From NCBI RefSeq assembly GCF_013166655.1, contig NZ_JABKCA010000007.1:26947-90946 (forward strand): a stretch of 64,000 bases of DNA, given 5' to 3'. The translations under genes and the position numbers were made by a program. The notes under the pieces were generated by a model that had not been told where the DNA came from, searched no databases, and saw only the letters and a list, made by a program, of their open reading frames with translations. Of the stretch, positions 35,214-44,109 are shown one piece after another. Position 1 is the stretch's first letter, and each line of letters begins with the position of its first letter. The DNA comes from Lentimicrobium sp. L6 (GTDB taxonomy: Bacteria; Bacteroidota; Bacteroidia; Bacteroidales; UBA12170).

Positions 35214-37532
35214 CTAGAAAGGATAACCAATACCAAAGCTCCAATAGATATCTGAGATATGAGCCTTGGGTAATACAAATCTATCACCATTGTCTTTTGC
35301 TGGATCTATAAATTTAGCCGCTCCATCGAGCCGGATAATGAAAAAATCTAAATCCAATCTAAATCCAATTCCTCCATCCATAGCAAACTGTTTATAGAAA
35401 GTATCGAGGTTGAATTTTCCTCCTTCAAAGGCATCACTTTTGTATAATTGCCATATATTTCCAATATCAATAAACGCTGCTCCTTTTAAATAGCTGTATA
35501 ATGGAAATCGATATTCTAGGTTGGCTTCGATTTTTATATCACCCATTTTATCATAACCTGGGCCATAAGGGTTTTTGTAAATGCCAGGTCCTAAATCTCT
35601 ATATGCCCATGCTCTCATTCCATTAGCTCCTCCACCATAAAAGCCTTTTTCGAAAGGTAACGCTAAACTATTTCCATAGGGTAATCCAAGTCCTGTGTTG
35701 AATCGGTAAATAATGCCCTGTCGGTTGGTGAGTGCAATATAGTGGCGGTAGTCTAATTCTAATTTTAAATATTGGGCATACCTAATTCCAAAAACAGTAT
35801 AATATCCGTTTGTTTTTTTAGCATTGAACAATTCCGATAAACCATAGGATAGATTCCCTGCAGCTTCAAAACGGGCATTGAAAAACTTAAAGCTCTTATG
35901 TTTTCGGATTTCTTGAGAGTTATAAATGAAATCATATTTTAAAGCAGCAATAAAGTGGTCTTGGTATTGATCTTTATAGCGTAGATTACTAATGGTATCG
36001 AGGGCTGCTTGAAATTCATCCGAGGGGTAGATTTTAATTACGCTCACGTCTAGAGCTGTGAGTCGGTGAAAAACAAATTTCTTTTGTCTCCACTCATAAC
36101 CAAACTGAAAGCTAGTTAGATGTCGTTTGTAGGAGGGGCGAAGCTGGTAATTATACCCAAATTGGATAACAGTTTGAGGTTTGAAGTATTTTGGAAATCG
36201 GCTCTGTTTGATAGGAACGATAAAGCTTGGGCTATAAATACTCAATAAAACCCCATATTCCAGAGTGTTGAAGAATAAAAACTTACTAGTATTTTCATAT
36301 CCATTATATTTCCTGTTCTCAAATGCTGTTGTGAGTCGAAGACTTAATAGTTCTCCTCCTCTAAAAAGACTTTTATTTCCATAGTGAACCCCTAATCTTA
36401 CTCCCAAATCCCCACTGGAGTTGGTTCCGTCGGTCTCTAAAGTATAGTATTGAAGTTTGCTACGATATAATTTAATGTGAGTGTCTAGTTTGTCGTTTGA
36501 AGAATCCTCAGTTGTTCTGTAATTAATATCTATATATTTAAATGTAGGAAAGCGATTGAGTTTTTGATAGGTTTCTTTTAGGTCGCGACTATTAAAATCC
36601 TCATCAGGCTCAATAAAAATGGATTGAGCAATGACATTTGGGTTAACTCTGAGTTTGTTTTTATAGAGAAAATGGTAGGTACCTATGGCTTTTGCTTTTC
36701 TGGTTGTTGCTAAGTCCACTACTAATGTATCGTAAGCTTGATTAAGTTTCTGATCGGTTTCGTAGTCTGTATAGATATAGACATTATCTATTTTGTAACG
36801 TGTAAAATGACCAGTTATGGTATCTGAATCTTTTGAAAGTGGAGGGTTAATTTTGGTTATGATATGAACTTGATGATTATTCAATGCAGTATCAACCAGG
36901 TAGTTTATATATTCGGGGTTAAACTTAAAATAGCCTTGATTCCTAAGGGTTTCTGAGATTCTTGTTCTTTCATCATCAAGTGTGTAAGTATTGAAGTCAT
37001 CTCCTGCTTTTAATAGGCTTCCAGATTGAATATCAATTTCTGATAGGGTTGTGTCGATGAAGTCGTATTCTATTTTACCTATAGTATAAGCTTTTCTTGT
37101 TGTTACATTATAGGTAATGACAGCTTTATTGGGTTTATGTTCAATATATGAAAACACATCAGCCTTAAAATATCCATTATTATGTAAATAAGCTTTGATG
37201 TCTGTTTCTGACTTCTTAGTATCGCTTTGGTTCCAGATGACTGGTGCATCACCGAAAACTTTCATGATCCATCTGTTGAAACCATTGTCATGTTTGTTTT
37301 TGTAGGTTTTATAAATCCAAAGATTATAATAAAAGAAAGCCAAAGCTTTCGGAGTTTGGGGCTGAGTAATAAATTCTTCTAATTCTACTTTAGAAATTTT
37401 ATTATTGTCAATTATCTTGATATGATTTTTCGCAACTATTTGTCTATTTTCTGGTATACTCCGTTTGAGGCTGCAAGAGCCCATATAGTTGAGGAGAATA
37501 AGAAGTGTAATGATTCTTAAAATAGTTTTCAC
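35214..37532 (-). CDS. TamL-like lipidated Omp85 outer-membrane protein
   Basis: A 772-residue Omp85-superfamily protein. The N-terminus is a lipoprotein signal with lipobox YMGSC (Cys20), as in TamL, the lipidated TamA form of Bacteroidota. POTRA-like repeats occupy about residues 90-360 (TRKAYTIGKIEYDF, ISETLRNQGYFKF, RYKIDNVYIYTDYE). The 16-strand barrel fills about 370-772, with the conserved loop-6 type motif FYGGGANGMRAWAYRDLGPG. It inserts or transports outer-membrane proteins. TamB is not in the window, so partner and substrate are unknown. Confidence 0.85.
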   Translation of the reverse strand: MKTILRIITLLILLNYMGSCSLKRSIPENRQIVAKNHIKIIDNNKISKVELEEFITQPQTPKALAFFYYNLWIYKTYKNKHDNGFNRWIMKVFGDAPVIWNQSDTKKSETDIKAYLHNNGYFKADVFSYIEHKPNKAVITYNVTTRKAYTIGKIEYDFIDTTLSEIDIQSGSLLKAGDDFNTYTLDDERTRISETLRNQGYFKFNPEYINYLVDTALNNHQVHIITKINPPLSKDSDTITGHFTRYKIDNVYIYTDYETDQKLNQAYDTLVVDLATTRKAKAIGTYHFLYKNKLRVNPNVIAQSIFIEPDEDFNSRDLKETYQKLNRFPTFKYIDINYRTTEDSSNDKLDTHIKLYRSKLQYYTLETDGTNSSGDLGVRLGVHYGNKSLFRGGELLSLRLTTAFENRKYNGYENTSKFLFFNTLEYGVLLSIYSPSFIVPIKQSRFPKYFKPQTVIQFGYNYQLRPSYKRHLTSFQFGYEWRQKKFVFHRLTALDVSVIKIYPSDEFQAALDTISNLRYKDQYQDHFIAALKYDFIYNSQEIRKHKSFKFFNARFEAAGNLSYGLSELFNAKKTNGYYTVFGIRYAQYLKLELDYRHYIALTNRQGIIYRFNTGLGLPYGNSLALPFEKGFYGGGANGMRAWAYRDLGPGIYKNPYGPGYDKMGDIKIEANLEYRFPLYSYLKGAAFIDIGNIWQLYKSDAFEGGKFNLDTFYKQFAMDGGIGFRLDLDFFIIRLDGAAKFIDPAKDNGDRFVLPKAHISDIYWSFGIGYPF

Positions 37533-37600
37533 GCAAACAGCACCTTAATAAATACCAATATTCAAATTATAAGATATTAAAAAGCTTAGCGTAAAGAAAA

Positions 37601-38782
37601 CTAATCTCTACGCTCGTAGTTATCGTTATCTTGATATTTAGCTTTTTTACTACCTGTATAAAGCTCAAATTTTTCAAATTTACATAATAATGGGCCATTC
37701 CACAATTCTATTTTTCTTGTAGGATGTAAGCCAAGTCTTTTAAGGGCTTCCATATCAGAAGAAATTACCCATGCTGTATAGCCTGGATAGTTTTGTTTAA
37801 AGCTATCCCCCATCTTTTTGTATAGACCGATAATATCACGCGTTTGTAATCTTTCACCATAAGGAGGGTTTACAATAACTATTCCACCTCCTGCAGGAGG
37901 TGTAAAATTAGCGATGTCTCCAACATTGATAGTTATATCGTGATGAAGTTTTGCATGGCGAATGTTTCTCATGGCTTTTTCGGCCACCTCTTTCGACCAT
38001 TCGTTCCCTATAATTTCATGTTCGAATTCCTCATCAAAATCAAAGGCTTCTTTTTTAACTTTTTCCCAAAGTTCTTCGTTAAAGTCTTCCCATTTTTTAA
38101 AGCCATAATATTCTCTATAGAATCCGCAAGGAACGTTGTTGGCAATTAAAGCAGCTTCAATGAGTAAAGTTCCCGAGCCACACATAGGGTCGATAAAATT
38201 ACTCTTCTTATCCCATCCGCTAAGTAGAATCATACCCGCAGCCAATACTTCATTTAATGGAGCCTCACCAGTTTCTTTTCTATAGCCTCTTTTGTGTAAG
38301 GATATAGCAGAACTATCAAAGCTTAAAGTACAATGGTTATTGTGAAGATAGATATTGATTCTTAAATCTGGAAAATCAGTATCTACATTGGGTCTTTTGC
38401 CAATTTTTCTGTTGAATTGATCAACAATAGCATCTTTAGTTTTTAATGCTACATATTTTGAGTGATTCATCTTGCTATTGCTTACTGTTGCATCAATAGC
38501 AAATGTTTTTTCAAGATCTAAATACTTGGACCAGTTGATTTTACTTACAGCTCGATAGAAGTCTGTTTCATTAGCAGCCTCAAAATTAGCAATAGGCTTT
38601 AAAATTCTGATAGCAGTTCGTGCTTGGTAATTGGCCTTGTATAAAATTTCTTGCGTGCCCTTAAATTCTACTGCCCTATAGGCTTCTATTACTTCTGTGG
38701 CTCCTAAAGCCTTAAGTTCTTCTGCCAAAACGCCTTCTAGTCCGGCGAAGGTTTTGGCTACATATTGGTGATTTTCTTGCAA
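37601..38782 (-). CDS. THUMP-domain RNA methyltransferase, RlmL-like (guanine-N2)
   Basis: A 393-residue protein: an N-terminal ferredoxin-like/THUMP RNA-binding region (residues about 1-160) followed by a class I methyltransferase. Motif I is FIDPMCGSGTLLIEAAL and motif IV is VIVNPPYGERL, the NPPY form used for exocyclic amino groups. It corresponds to the N-terminal half of E. coli RlmL, which makes m2G2445 in 23S rRNA, and lacks the RlmK half, as is common in Bacteroidota. Cytoplasmic. Upstream lies a 346-base gap. Confidence 0.9.
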   Translation of the reverse strand: MQENHQYVAKTFAGLEGVLAEELKALGATEVIEAYRAVEFKGTQEILYKANYQARTAIRILKPIANFEAANETDFYRAVSKINWSKYLDLEKTFAIDATVSNSKMNHSKYVALKTKDAIVDQFNRKIGKRPNVDTDFPDLRINIYLHNNHCTLSFDSSAISLHKRGYRKETGEAPLNEVLAAGMILLSGWDKKSNFIDPMCGSGTLLIEAALIANNVPCGFYREYYGFKKWEDFNEELWEKVKKEAFDFDEEFEHEIIGNEWSKEVAEKAMRNIRHAKLHHDITINVGDIANFTPPAGGGIVIVNPPYGERLQTRDIIGLYKKMGDSFKQNYPGYTAWVISSDMEALKRLGLHPTRKIELWNGPLLCKFEKFELYTGSKKAKYQDNDNYERRD

Positions 38783-39128
38783 AGCTGTATTTTTTTTTGC
38801 AAATATACTTATCTATTCATAAAAGCCTCGAAAACTTATGGATTTCAGTATATAGCTTATTATTGTTCTAATTAGTAGAAGATTGCTCTACTAGGATATG
38901 CATAAAGGTAGACATAATAATCTAATAGGATTGCAAAATCTTATATTTTTAGCCAATACTGTCTAGTCTCCTCACTAAAACACTTGTCACTCCGATGCTT
39001 AGCCTGTCTGACTTTCGCAGCAAGGCAGGCGAGGAGACTATTGAAATTAGTAGTACGCTATTGATTTTTAGCCTTAAAATGAGAAAAGCTAAATCAAATG
39101 ATCTAGCTTTGTGGGGAGGATATTTCTA
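38783..39128. other. Intergenic region with an inverted-repeat element
   Basis: These 346 bases hold the promoter region of the RlmL-like gene and an imperfect hairpin element at 38964-39040. No open frame or RNA gene is recognisable. Confidence 0.5.
38964..39040. repeat. 77-bp inverted-repeat element
   Basis: Outer arms TAGTCTCCTC (38964-38973) and GAGGAGACTA (39031-39040) are perfect inverted repeats of 10 bases. Inside, GCCTG (39002-39006) and CAGGC (39026-39030) form a second inverted repeat. The block is more GC-rich than its surroundings, consistent with a small palindromic mobile or REP-like element, or with a long bidirectional hairpin. Confidence 0.6.
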
Positions 39129-40049
39129 TTAGAATTTCTTTTGATAGATATGGCAATAGGGTGAGCCTCCTTTTTTATTATAATAATTTTGGTGATAGTC
39201 TTCTCCAGCGTAGAAGATATCAGCTCCCTCTAATTCTGTAACTACTTTTATTCCTTTGTTCTCAAGAATTTGACTCAGCTTTTCTATGATTTCTTTTTGT
39301 TTATTATTGGTATAATAAACAGCTGAGCGATATTGAGTTCCTATATCTGGTCCTTGCCTGTTGACCTGGGATGGATCGTGAGTTTCAAAGAATAGTATGG
39401 CCAATTCTTCGAAGCTTGTTTTGCTAGGATCGAAAATTACTTTTGTAGTTTCGGCATGCCCAGTTGTTCCACTACAAACCTCTCTATAGCTTGGGTTCTT
39501 AGTGTCGCCTCCCATATAGCCTACTTCGGAACTAATCACCCCTTTTTTCTTTTCGAAATGATATTGAGTGCCCCAAAAGCAACCTGAAGCAAAATAGGCC
39601 ACTTCTCTTTTAGGAAGAGTCGCCGCTTGAAACTCCAAAGAAACTGAGTTTACACAATGGCGGGTGTTTTTATTGGTGTATCTTTCTCCAATAAATACAT
39701 GGCCTAGGTGTCCTCCACAATTGGCGCAAGTAATTTCAGTTCTTCTACCATCAGCATCAGTTGTTCTTTTTACTGCTCCTTCTATCTCCTCATCAAAACT
39801 TGGCCAGCCACAATGAGCGTTGAATTTGTCTTCTGATTTATAAAGTGGGGCATCGCATTGTTTGCATAGGTATATACCCTCCTCCTCATGTTCGTAAAAT
39901 TCTCCTGTATAAGGTCTTTCGGTTCCTTTATCAAGAATTACTCGCTGTTCTTCTATAGTGAGTTTGTTATAGTCTTTGTTTTGTCCCTGGCTTGTCATGC
40001 TAAATAGTATTATCGTTGTCAAAAATAGTATAGTTCTCATTGCCTTCAT
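39129..40049 (-). CDS. Fused methionine sulfoxide reductase B-A, exported
   Basis: A 306-residue protein with a signal peptide (about residues 1-22, ending SQGQ), then MsrB (residues about 25-155) and MsrA (about 158-306). MsrB has zinc-site cysteines CKQC and CANC, GWPSFDE and the catalytic Cys in RHCVNSVSLEF. MsrA has the catalytic ASGCFWGTQYHFE, GYMGG, and the tail EDYHQNYYNKKG. It repairs both R and S methionine sulfoxides in exported proteins, so it protects the envelope from oxidation. Domain order B-A is the reverse of the A-B order of many Gram-positive and neisserial fusions. Monocistronic. Confidence 0.93.
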   Translation of the reverse strand: MKAMRTILFLTTIILFSMTSQGQNKDYNKLTIEEQRVILDKGTERPYTGEFYEHEEEGIYLCKQCDAPLYKSEDKFNAHCGWPSFDEEIEGAVKRTTDADGRRTEITCANCGGHLGHVFIGERYTNKNTRHCVNSVSLEFQAATLPKREVAYFASGCFWGTQYHFEKKKGVISSEVGYMGGDTKNPSYREVCSGTTGHAETTKVIFDPSKTSFEELAILFFETHDPSQVNRQGPDIGTQYRSAVYYTNNKQKEIIEKLSQILENKGIKVVTELEGADIFYAGEDYHQNYYNKKGGSPYCHIYQKKF

Positions 40050-40123
40050 TTTTAGTTTTCAAAAGTATCTGTTAAGATTTACTATATGGACGATGAACTC
40101 CTGCTATTCTTACGATTGATAAC

Positions 40124-40573
40124 TTATTTTAACAATTGCTCTACTATAATAGCAATAGCATCGGCACTTAAGATGATTAAAAAGCCAAGCTCATTTCTGA
40201 GCTTTGCTCTACTTATAAGGCCTACTGCTCCGGTAATCAAAGCTATACCAGGAAATATTAAAGTATTTCCTTGCAGGTGTTGAGTAACCCATAACCAATG
40301 TAGAAACATGCTGGTCGACATGAGTATAATAATATAGGCTGAAATTCGATTTCCGTTAAGCTTGGTGACCCCATATATGATGGCTACCAAACACGCTCCC
40401 ATGTAAACATAAAGCCCGTAGAATTTGTTTTGGATTTCTGGATAGAGTACCAAAATAATTCCAGCAATCATAACTATACTCACTATCGCCGGTACTAGTT
40501 TTCTAGTTCTTATGGTCCAATATAAAGCAAATAATGCGGCGATTTCTAAAATGATATGTATGAATAATCCCAT
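40124..40573 (-). CDS. Small multi-pass membrane protein, function unknown
   Basis: A 149-residue protein with about five predicted membrane helices (for example LFIHIILEIAALFALYW, LVPAIVSIVMIAGIILVL and LGFLIILSADAIAIIVEQL). No motif or family recognised. There are few charged residues in the helices and no catalytic-looking pattern. It sits alone between msrBA and the SPFH gene, transcribed away from the latter. Confidence 0.65.
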   Translation of the reverse strand: MGLFIHIILEIAALFALYWTIRTRKLVPAIVSIVMIAGIILVLYPEIQNKFYGLYVYMGACLVAIIYGVTKLNGNRISAYIIILMSTSMFLHWLWVTQHLQGNTLIFPGIALITGAVGLISRAKLRNELGFLIILSADAIAIIVEQLLK

Positions 40574-40732
40574 GACTTTTATTTTTTTTGCTAAGATAAG
40601 AACTATTGGATAATGGAGGGGATTCTTTGATCAGAGCAAATAAAATTTCATTAATTTCTTGACTTTGTATTTAGAAAAGTTGTATTATTGTGATATCAAA
40701 ATAATATCATTATAAATCTTAAATAAAAAACG

Positions 40733-41587
40733 ATGAAAACAGAAAAAGAATTTATGCCAATGAATGGCTATTTGATGCTTTTTGTAGCAATAGCTTTAAT
40801 TTTAGTTCCTATTCCAATAATTGTGATGACGAGGTTGATTGGTTTGGTGGTTTTAATTATTGTTGGAGTATTCTCAGTGATGGGAGTATTTGTTGTAAAC
40901 CCCAATGAGAGTATGGTGATTACTTTGTTTGGTGCATACAAGGGTACCGTTTTGAAAAATGGATTTTTCTGGGCTAATCCTTTCTTTACCAAAAAGAAGA
41001 TTTCCCTAAGAGCTAGAAATATTGATAGCGATCCGATTAAAGTAAATGATAATGTGGGTAATCCAATTATGATTGGAATTGTTTTAGTCTGGCGAGTGAA
41101 AGAAACTTTTAAAGCGGCGTTTGATGTGGATGATTATGTTCAGTTTGTTGAGATACAAAGTGAAGCAGCTATTAGGAAATTAGCTGGAGATTACCCTTAT
41201 GATCATTTTGGTGATACACAAGCTGAAATCACATTGCGTTCTGGAGGAGAAGTAGTTAATGATATGTTGGAGAGTGCATTAAAAGAAAGGCTAGATATAG
41301 CTGGTATTGAAGTGATGGAGGCTCGTATTTCGCATTTGGCATATGCTCAGGAAATTGCTCAGGCCATGTTGAAACGTCAACAGGCAACGGCTATTGTTTC
41401 TGCTAGATTTAAAATTGTTGAAGGTGCTGTAAGTATGGTTAAGATGGCCTTGGATCAATTAAAAGAAGAAGATATTATAGATATGGATGAAGAAAAGAAA
41501 GCAGCTATGATTAGTAATTTACTTGTTGTTCTTTGTTCCGATAAAGATGCTTCACCAATTGTAAATACAGGTACTTTGCATCATTAA
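40733..41587 (+). CDS. SPFH/Band 7 (prohibitin-like) membrane protein
   Basis: A 284-residue protein. Two hydrophobic stretches at about residues 13-55 anchor it to the membrane. The SPFH core runs from VNPNESMVITLFGAYKGTV to MEARISHLAYAQEIAQAMLKRQQA, which includes the helical coiled part. Such proteins form large ring assemblies that organise membrane microdomains. In the Bacteroidota genomes I know, this type is usually followed directly by a small ribbon-helix-helix protein, here found at 43400 after an intervening serine hydrolase. Confidence 0.9.
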   Translation: MKTEKEFMPMNGYLMLFVAIALILVPIPIIVMTRLIGLVVLIIVGVFSVMGVFVVNPNESMVITLFGAYKGTVLKNGFFWANPFFTKKKISLRARNIDSDPIKVNDNVGNPIMIGIVLVWRVKETFKAAFDVDDYVQFVEIQSEAAIRKLAGDYPYDHFGDTQAEITLRSGGEVVNDMLESALKERLDIAGIEVMEARISHLAYAQEIAQAMLKRQQATAIVSARFKIVEGAVSMVKMALDQLKEEDIIDMDEEKKAAMISNLLVVLCSDKDASPIVNTGTLHH

Positions 41588-41672
41588 ACTCTAAATAAAA
41601 AATGATAGATTAAATATGCATGCAAAATAATGGAGGTGGCACATTTTTACGGTTAATATCAACAAAGAAGTC

Positions 41673-43376
41673 ATGATGAAAAAAAGGCAAATTGGGACAC
41701 TTGTTTTGGGATTAATATTAATTATTAGTCTTATTCAGTGCGAGTCAACAGAGAAAAAGGAGATGAAACCACAATTAGATTCCTACTTTGAATATCAAGT
41801 TTTTAATAAATCAAGAGATTTAAATGAAAAGAATAAGCCCGGATTGTCAGTAATAATTACAAAGAAGGATTCTGTCTTATATAAAGGGAATTGGGGTTCT
41901 GCCGCTTTAGACAAAAAATCGCTAATAACTGAAACCACAATTTTTGATATCGCCTCAGTAAGCAAGCAATTTACAGGGTTGGCAATAGCTCTTTTGGAAG
42001 AAAAAGGTGAAATTGATATTAATGATAAAATAATTAAATATCTACCTGATTTACCTGTGGCTATGATAGATATTGCAATTTATCAACTTGTTCATCATAC
42101 TTCTGGTATTAGAGATTGGCCAACACTATGTGCGTTGAAAGGGTGGCAGCCCGAAGAGCCACTTTCGTTGGACGATATTTATGAAGTTATTAAAAAACAA
42201 GATGGTTTAAATTTTACTCCAGGGTCTGAGTTCTTGTATAGTAATTCCAATTACAATCTTTTGGCAAAAATTGTTGAAGTAGTTGTAGATACTACATTTG
42301 AAAGTTGGATGCATGATAATATATTTGTTCCTATTGGAATGGAGAATACTTACTTTGTTGAAAGTAATATTTCTGAAGAGAACCAAATAGCTAATTCTTA
42401 TGTTTTTACTGGAAATAATTATCTTTCTTTTTCTAATAATCTCAGCGCCCCTGGTTCCAGTTCGCTTATGAGTAACACCTTGGATTTGTCAAAATGGTTG
42501 GTAAACTATTATATTAAAACTTTGGGTGGAAATAGTGTTTTCAATAGAATAGTTTCTAAAGGCAATTTAATCAACAGCAAAAGGGTGAATTATGGTTATG
42601 GTTTAAATATTACTGAAATAAATAATAAGAAAGCTTATGTACATGATGGAGTATGGGGAGGCTTTCGATCGGCAACAGTCTATTTCCCAGAAGAAAGTGT
42701 AGGTGTTGTCATTTTAAGTAATAATGGAACATTACAGCCTAAAAATATTCTAAATGATGTTTCTGATATTTTATTTGGGAGTGAAAGCGAGAAAAAAGAA
42801 AAAAGGAGTGAGTTGATTGAACAAAAAATAAACGATGCATTTTTTGCTTTGTGTGCCGGAAAATACCAACAAGTTGATGACAAAGATTGTCATTTAACTT
42901 TCTTCAAAGAAGGGGAGGATTATTTTGTGAATATATATAATAAGGACTTAAAACTATATGCTAAATCGGATACAGTATTTTTTGTAAAAGAAGCTAAAGC
43001 TGAACTTATCTTTCATTTGAGAAATGGTAAGGTAAATAGCCAAACTCTTAAGCAAAACGGTAATAGTTACATGGCATTAAAAGTTGTCGAAAACAAAAAA
43101 GAGGCAAATATTAATTACAACAAGTTAGCTGGAGTTTACTATTCAAAGGAACTTGATGTTAAATATGAAATTAGATATATGAATGATGAATTGAAACTTC
43201 AAAGTCCAATATTTTCGAATGACATAATTATTGAGCATTTAGAAGATTTGGTATTTATTAGTCATTCAGGCATCATTCAGTCGATTTCATTTTTAGAAAA
43301 AAATGGCGCTATTAAAAGCATGGTGATAAATAATCCAAGAGCAAAAAATCTATTATTTGAAAAAATCTATTATTGA
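41673..43376 (+). CDS. Serine hydrolase lipoprotein, class C beta-lactamase-like
   Basis: A 567-residue lipoprotein (signal with lipobox SLIQC, Cys23). The beta-lactamase/D-Ala-D-Ala peptidase-like domain (about residues 40-370) has the nucleophile motif SVSK and the second motif YSN in LYSNSNYNLLAKIVE. A HDG in YVHDGVWGGFRS takes the place of the KTG-like third motif. Residues about 380-567 are a lipocalin-like or beta-rich tail. These enzymes are usually esterases or peptidases, so it is not evidence of resistance. The gene lies between the SPFH gene and its usual small partner. Start could be either of two adjacent ATGs. Confidence 0.85.
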   Translation: MMKKRQIGTLVLGLILIISLIQCESTEKKEMKPQLDSYFEYQVFNKSRDLNEKNKPGLSVIITKKDSVLYKGNWGSAALDKKSLITETTIFDIASVSKQFTGLAIALLEEKGEIDINDKIIKYLPDLPVAMIDIAIYQLVHHTSGIRDWPTLCALKGWQPEEPLSLDDIYEVIKKQDGLNFTPGSEFLYSNSNYNLLAKIVEVVVDTTFESWMHDNIFVPIGMENTYFVESNISEENQIANSYVFTGNNYLSFSNNLSAPGSSSLMSNTLDLSKWLVNYYIKTLGGNSVFNRIVSKGNLINSKRVNYGYGLNITEINNKKAYVHDGVWGGFRSATVYFPEESVGVVILSNNGTLQPKNILNDVSDILFGSESEKKEKRSELIEQKINDAFFALCAGKYQQVDDKDCHLTFFKEGEDYFVNIYNKDLKLYAKSDTVFFVKEAKAELIFHLRNGKVNSQTLKQNGNSYMALKVVENKKEANINYNKLAGVYYSKELDVKYEIRYMNDELKLQSPIFSNDIIIEHLEDLVFISHSGIIQSISFLEKNGAIKSMVINNPRAKNLLFEKIYY

Positions 43377-43399
43377 TATTGAAAAAAATAAAGTAAACC

Positions 43400-43570
43400 A
43401 TGGCAAAGAAAAAAGCATTTGCATTAAGATTGAACGAAGAGATGATGGAGGCTGTTGAGAAATGGGCAGAGGATGAGTTCCGAAGCACCAATGGTCAATT
43501 GGAATGGATTATTGCCGAAGCTTTGAAAAAATCCGGTAGGTTTAAAAAGAAGAACGAGAAAAAACAGTAA
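43400..43570 (+). CDS. Small Arc-type ribbon-helix-helix protein
   Basis: A 56-residue protein, too short for many gene finders. KKKAFALRLNEEMMEAVEKW followed by AEDEFRSTNGQLEWIIAEAL fits the Arc/MetJ ribbon-helix-helix fold: one strand, two helices, basic tail. Similar proteins are found right after SPFH genes in many bacteria, which suggests it normally belongs to the gene at 40733. It is 23 bases past the serine hydrolase and has a strong terminator, so all three may form one transcript. It probably dimerises and binds DNA, target unknown. Confidence 0.85.
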   Translation: MAKKKAFALRLNEEMMEAVEKWAEDEFRSTNGQLEWIIAEALKKSGRFKKKNEKKQ

Positions 43571-43573
43571 TAC

Positions 43574-43599
43574 GAGGGAGCTGAGTGGCTCCCTTTTTT
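43574..43599 (+). terminator. Rho-independent terminator after the ribbon-helix-helix gene
   Basis: Stem GGGAGC/GCTCCC at 43576-43581 and 43588-43593, loop TGAGTG, then six T. It marks the end of the SPFH - hydrolase - RHH unit. Confidence 0.9.
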
Positions 43600-43627
43600 C
43601 ATGTAGGATCAAGGGTGAAGTTTTAAG

Positions 43628-43667
43628 TTGAGTAAGCCTGGAAGTTTAGGTTTTTAAAACGAGCTGG
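43628..43667. repeat. Intergenic direct repeat, copy 1
   Basis: About 40 bases matching 43880-43919 at roughly 34 positions, including the shared words TTGAGTAA, CTGGAAG, TTAGGTTT and AAAACGA. The copies are 252 bases apart in the same orientation. Confidence 0.7.
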
Positions 43668-43879
43668 CGAATTGGTGAGGGAGAGTTGGAGAGAGGGAGG
43701 CTGGGGCGTTGGCGAAGAAGTTAATCCCCAAATAATAACCTACGATAATTCCTTTTAATCCGTGGGAATTAGCGTTCCCTCTTAAAGCGAGCTAGCGAGC
43801 AGAATTCATGTAAAACCAAATATATCGTATGGTGTAATTCATTAGTACATTAGTGGCAACTTATGGGTCCATGTTTGTT

Positions 43880-43919
43880 TTGAGTAAATCTGGAAGATTA
43901 GGTTTGCAAAACGAACTGG
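43880..43919. repeat. Intergenic direct repeat, copy 2
   Basis: Second diverged copy of the block at 43628-43667. It is followed by phrases such as TTAATCCGTGTAATCC, a wording that recurs in noncoding DNA of many Bacteroidota as I recall. Confidence 0.7.
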
Positions 43920-44109
43920 AGCTTAGGAGACAGGGAAGCGGATTCATTAAGTAGTTCAATCGATTCACTCATTCAGCCATTAATCCGTGTAATCCACAGG
44001 TCATCAATGTTAGCAAACGAGCAGTCAATTCGAAAATCCTTTCTGATTCGCGTAAATTAGCGTTCCTCTTTTATTGAGCAAATAAACATTCGTATATTTG
44101 TGGTAGCTG

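Larger units (their letters stand above)
43600..44109. other. Gene-free region with imperfect duplicated blocks
   Basis: About 510 bases without a credible gene. It contains two diverged copies of one block: TTGAGTAAGCCTGGAAG... at 43628-43667 and TTGAGTAAATCTGGAAG... at 43880-43919. Phrases ATTAGCGTTCC recur at about 43768 and 44056. A G-rich purine stretch lies at 43676-43715. Confidence 0.7.

Noticed and set aside
41673..43376. Antibiotic-resistance beta-lactamase
   Set aside because: Lipoprotein with a long extra C-terminal domain and general serine-hydrolase motifs. The family is mostly esterases and peptidases, so resistance is not supported.
43424..43612. Minus-strand 62-codon frame
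   Set aside because: Antisense to the ribbon-helix-helix gene, which has much better protein features and a terminator.
43628..43919. CRISPR array
   Set aside because: Only two diverged copies 252 bases apart, without regular repeats or spacers and without cas genes.
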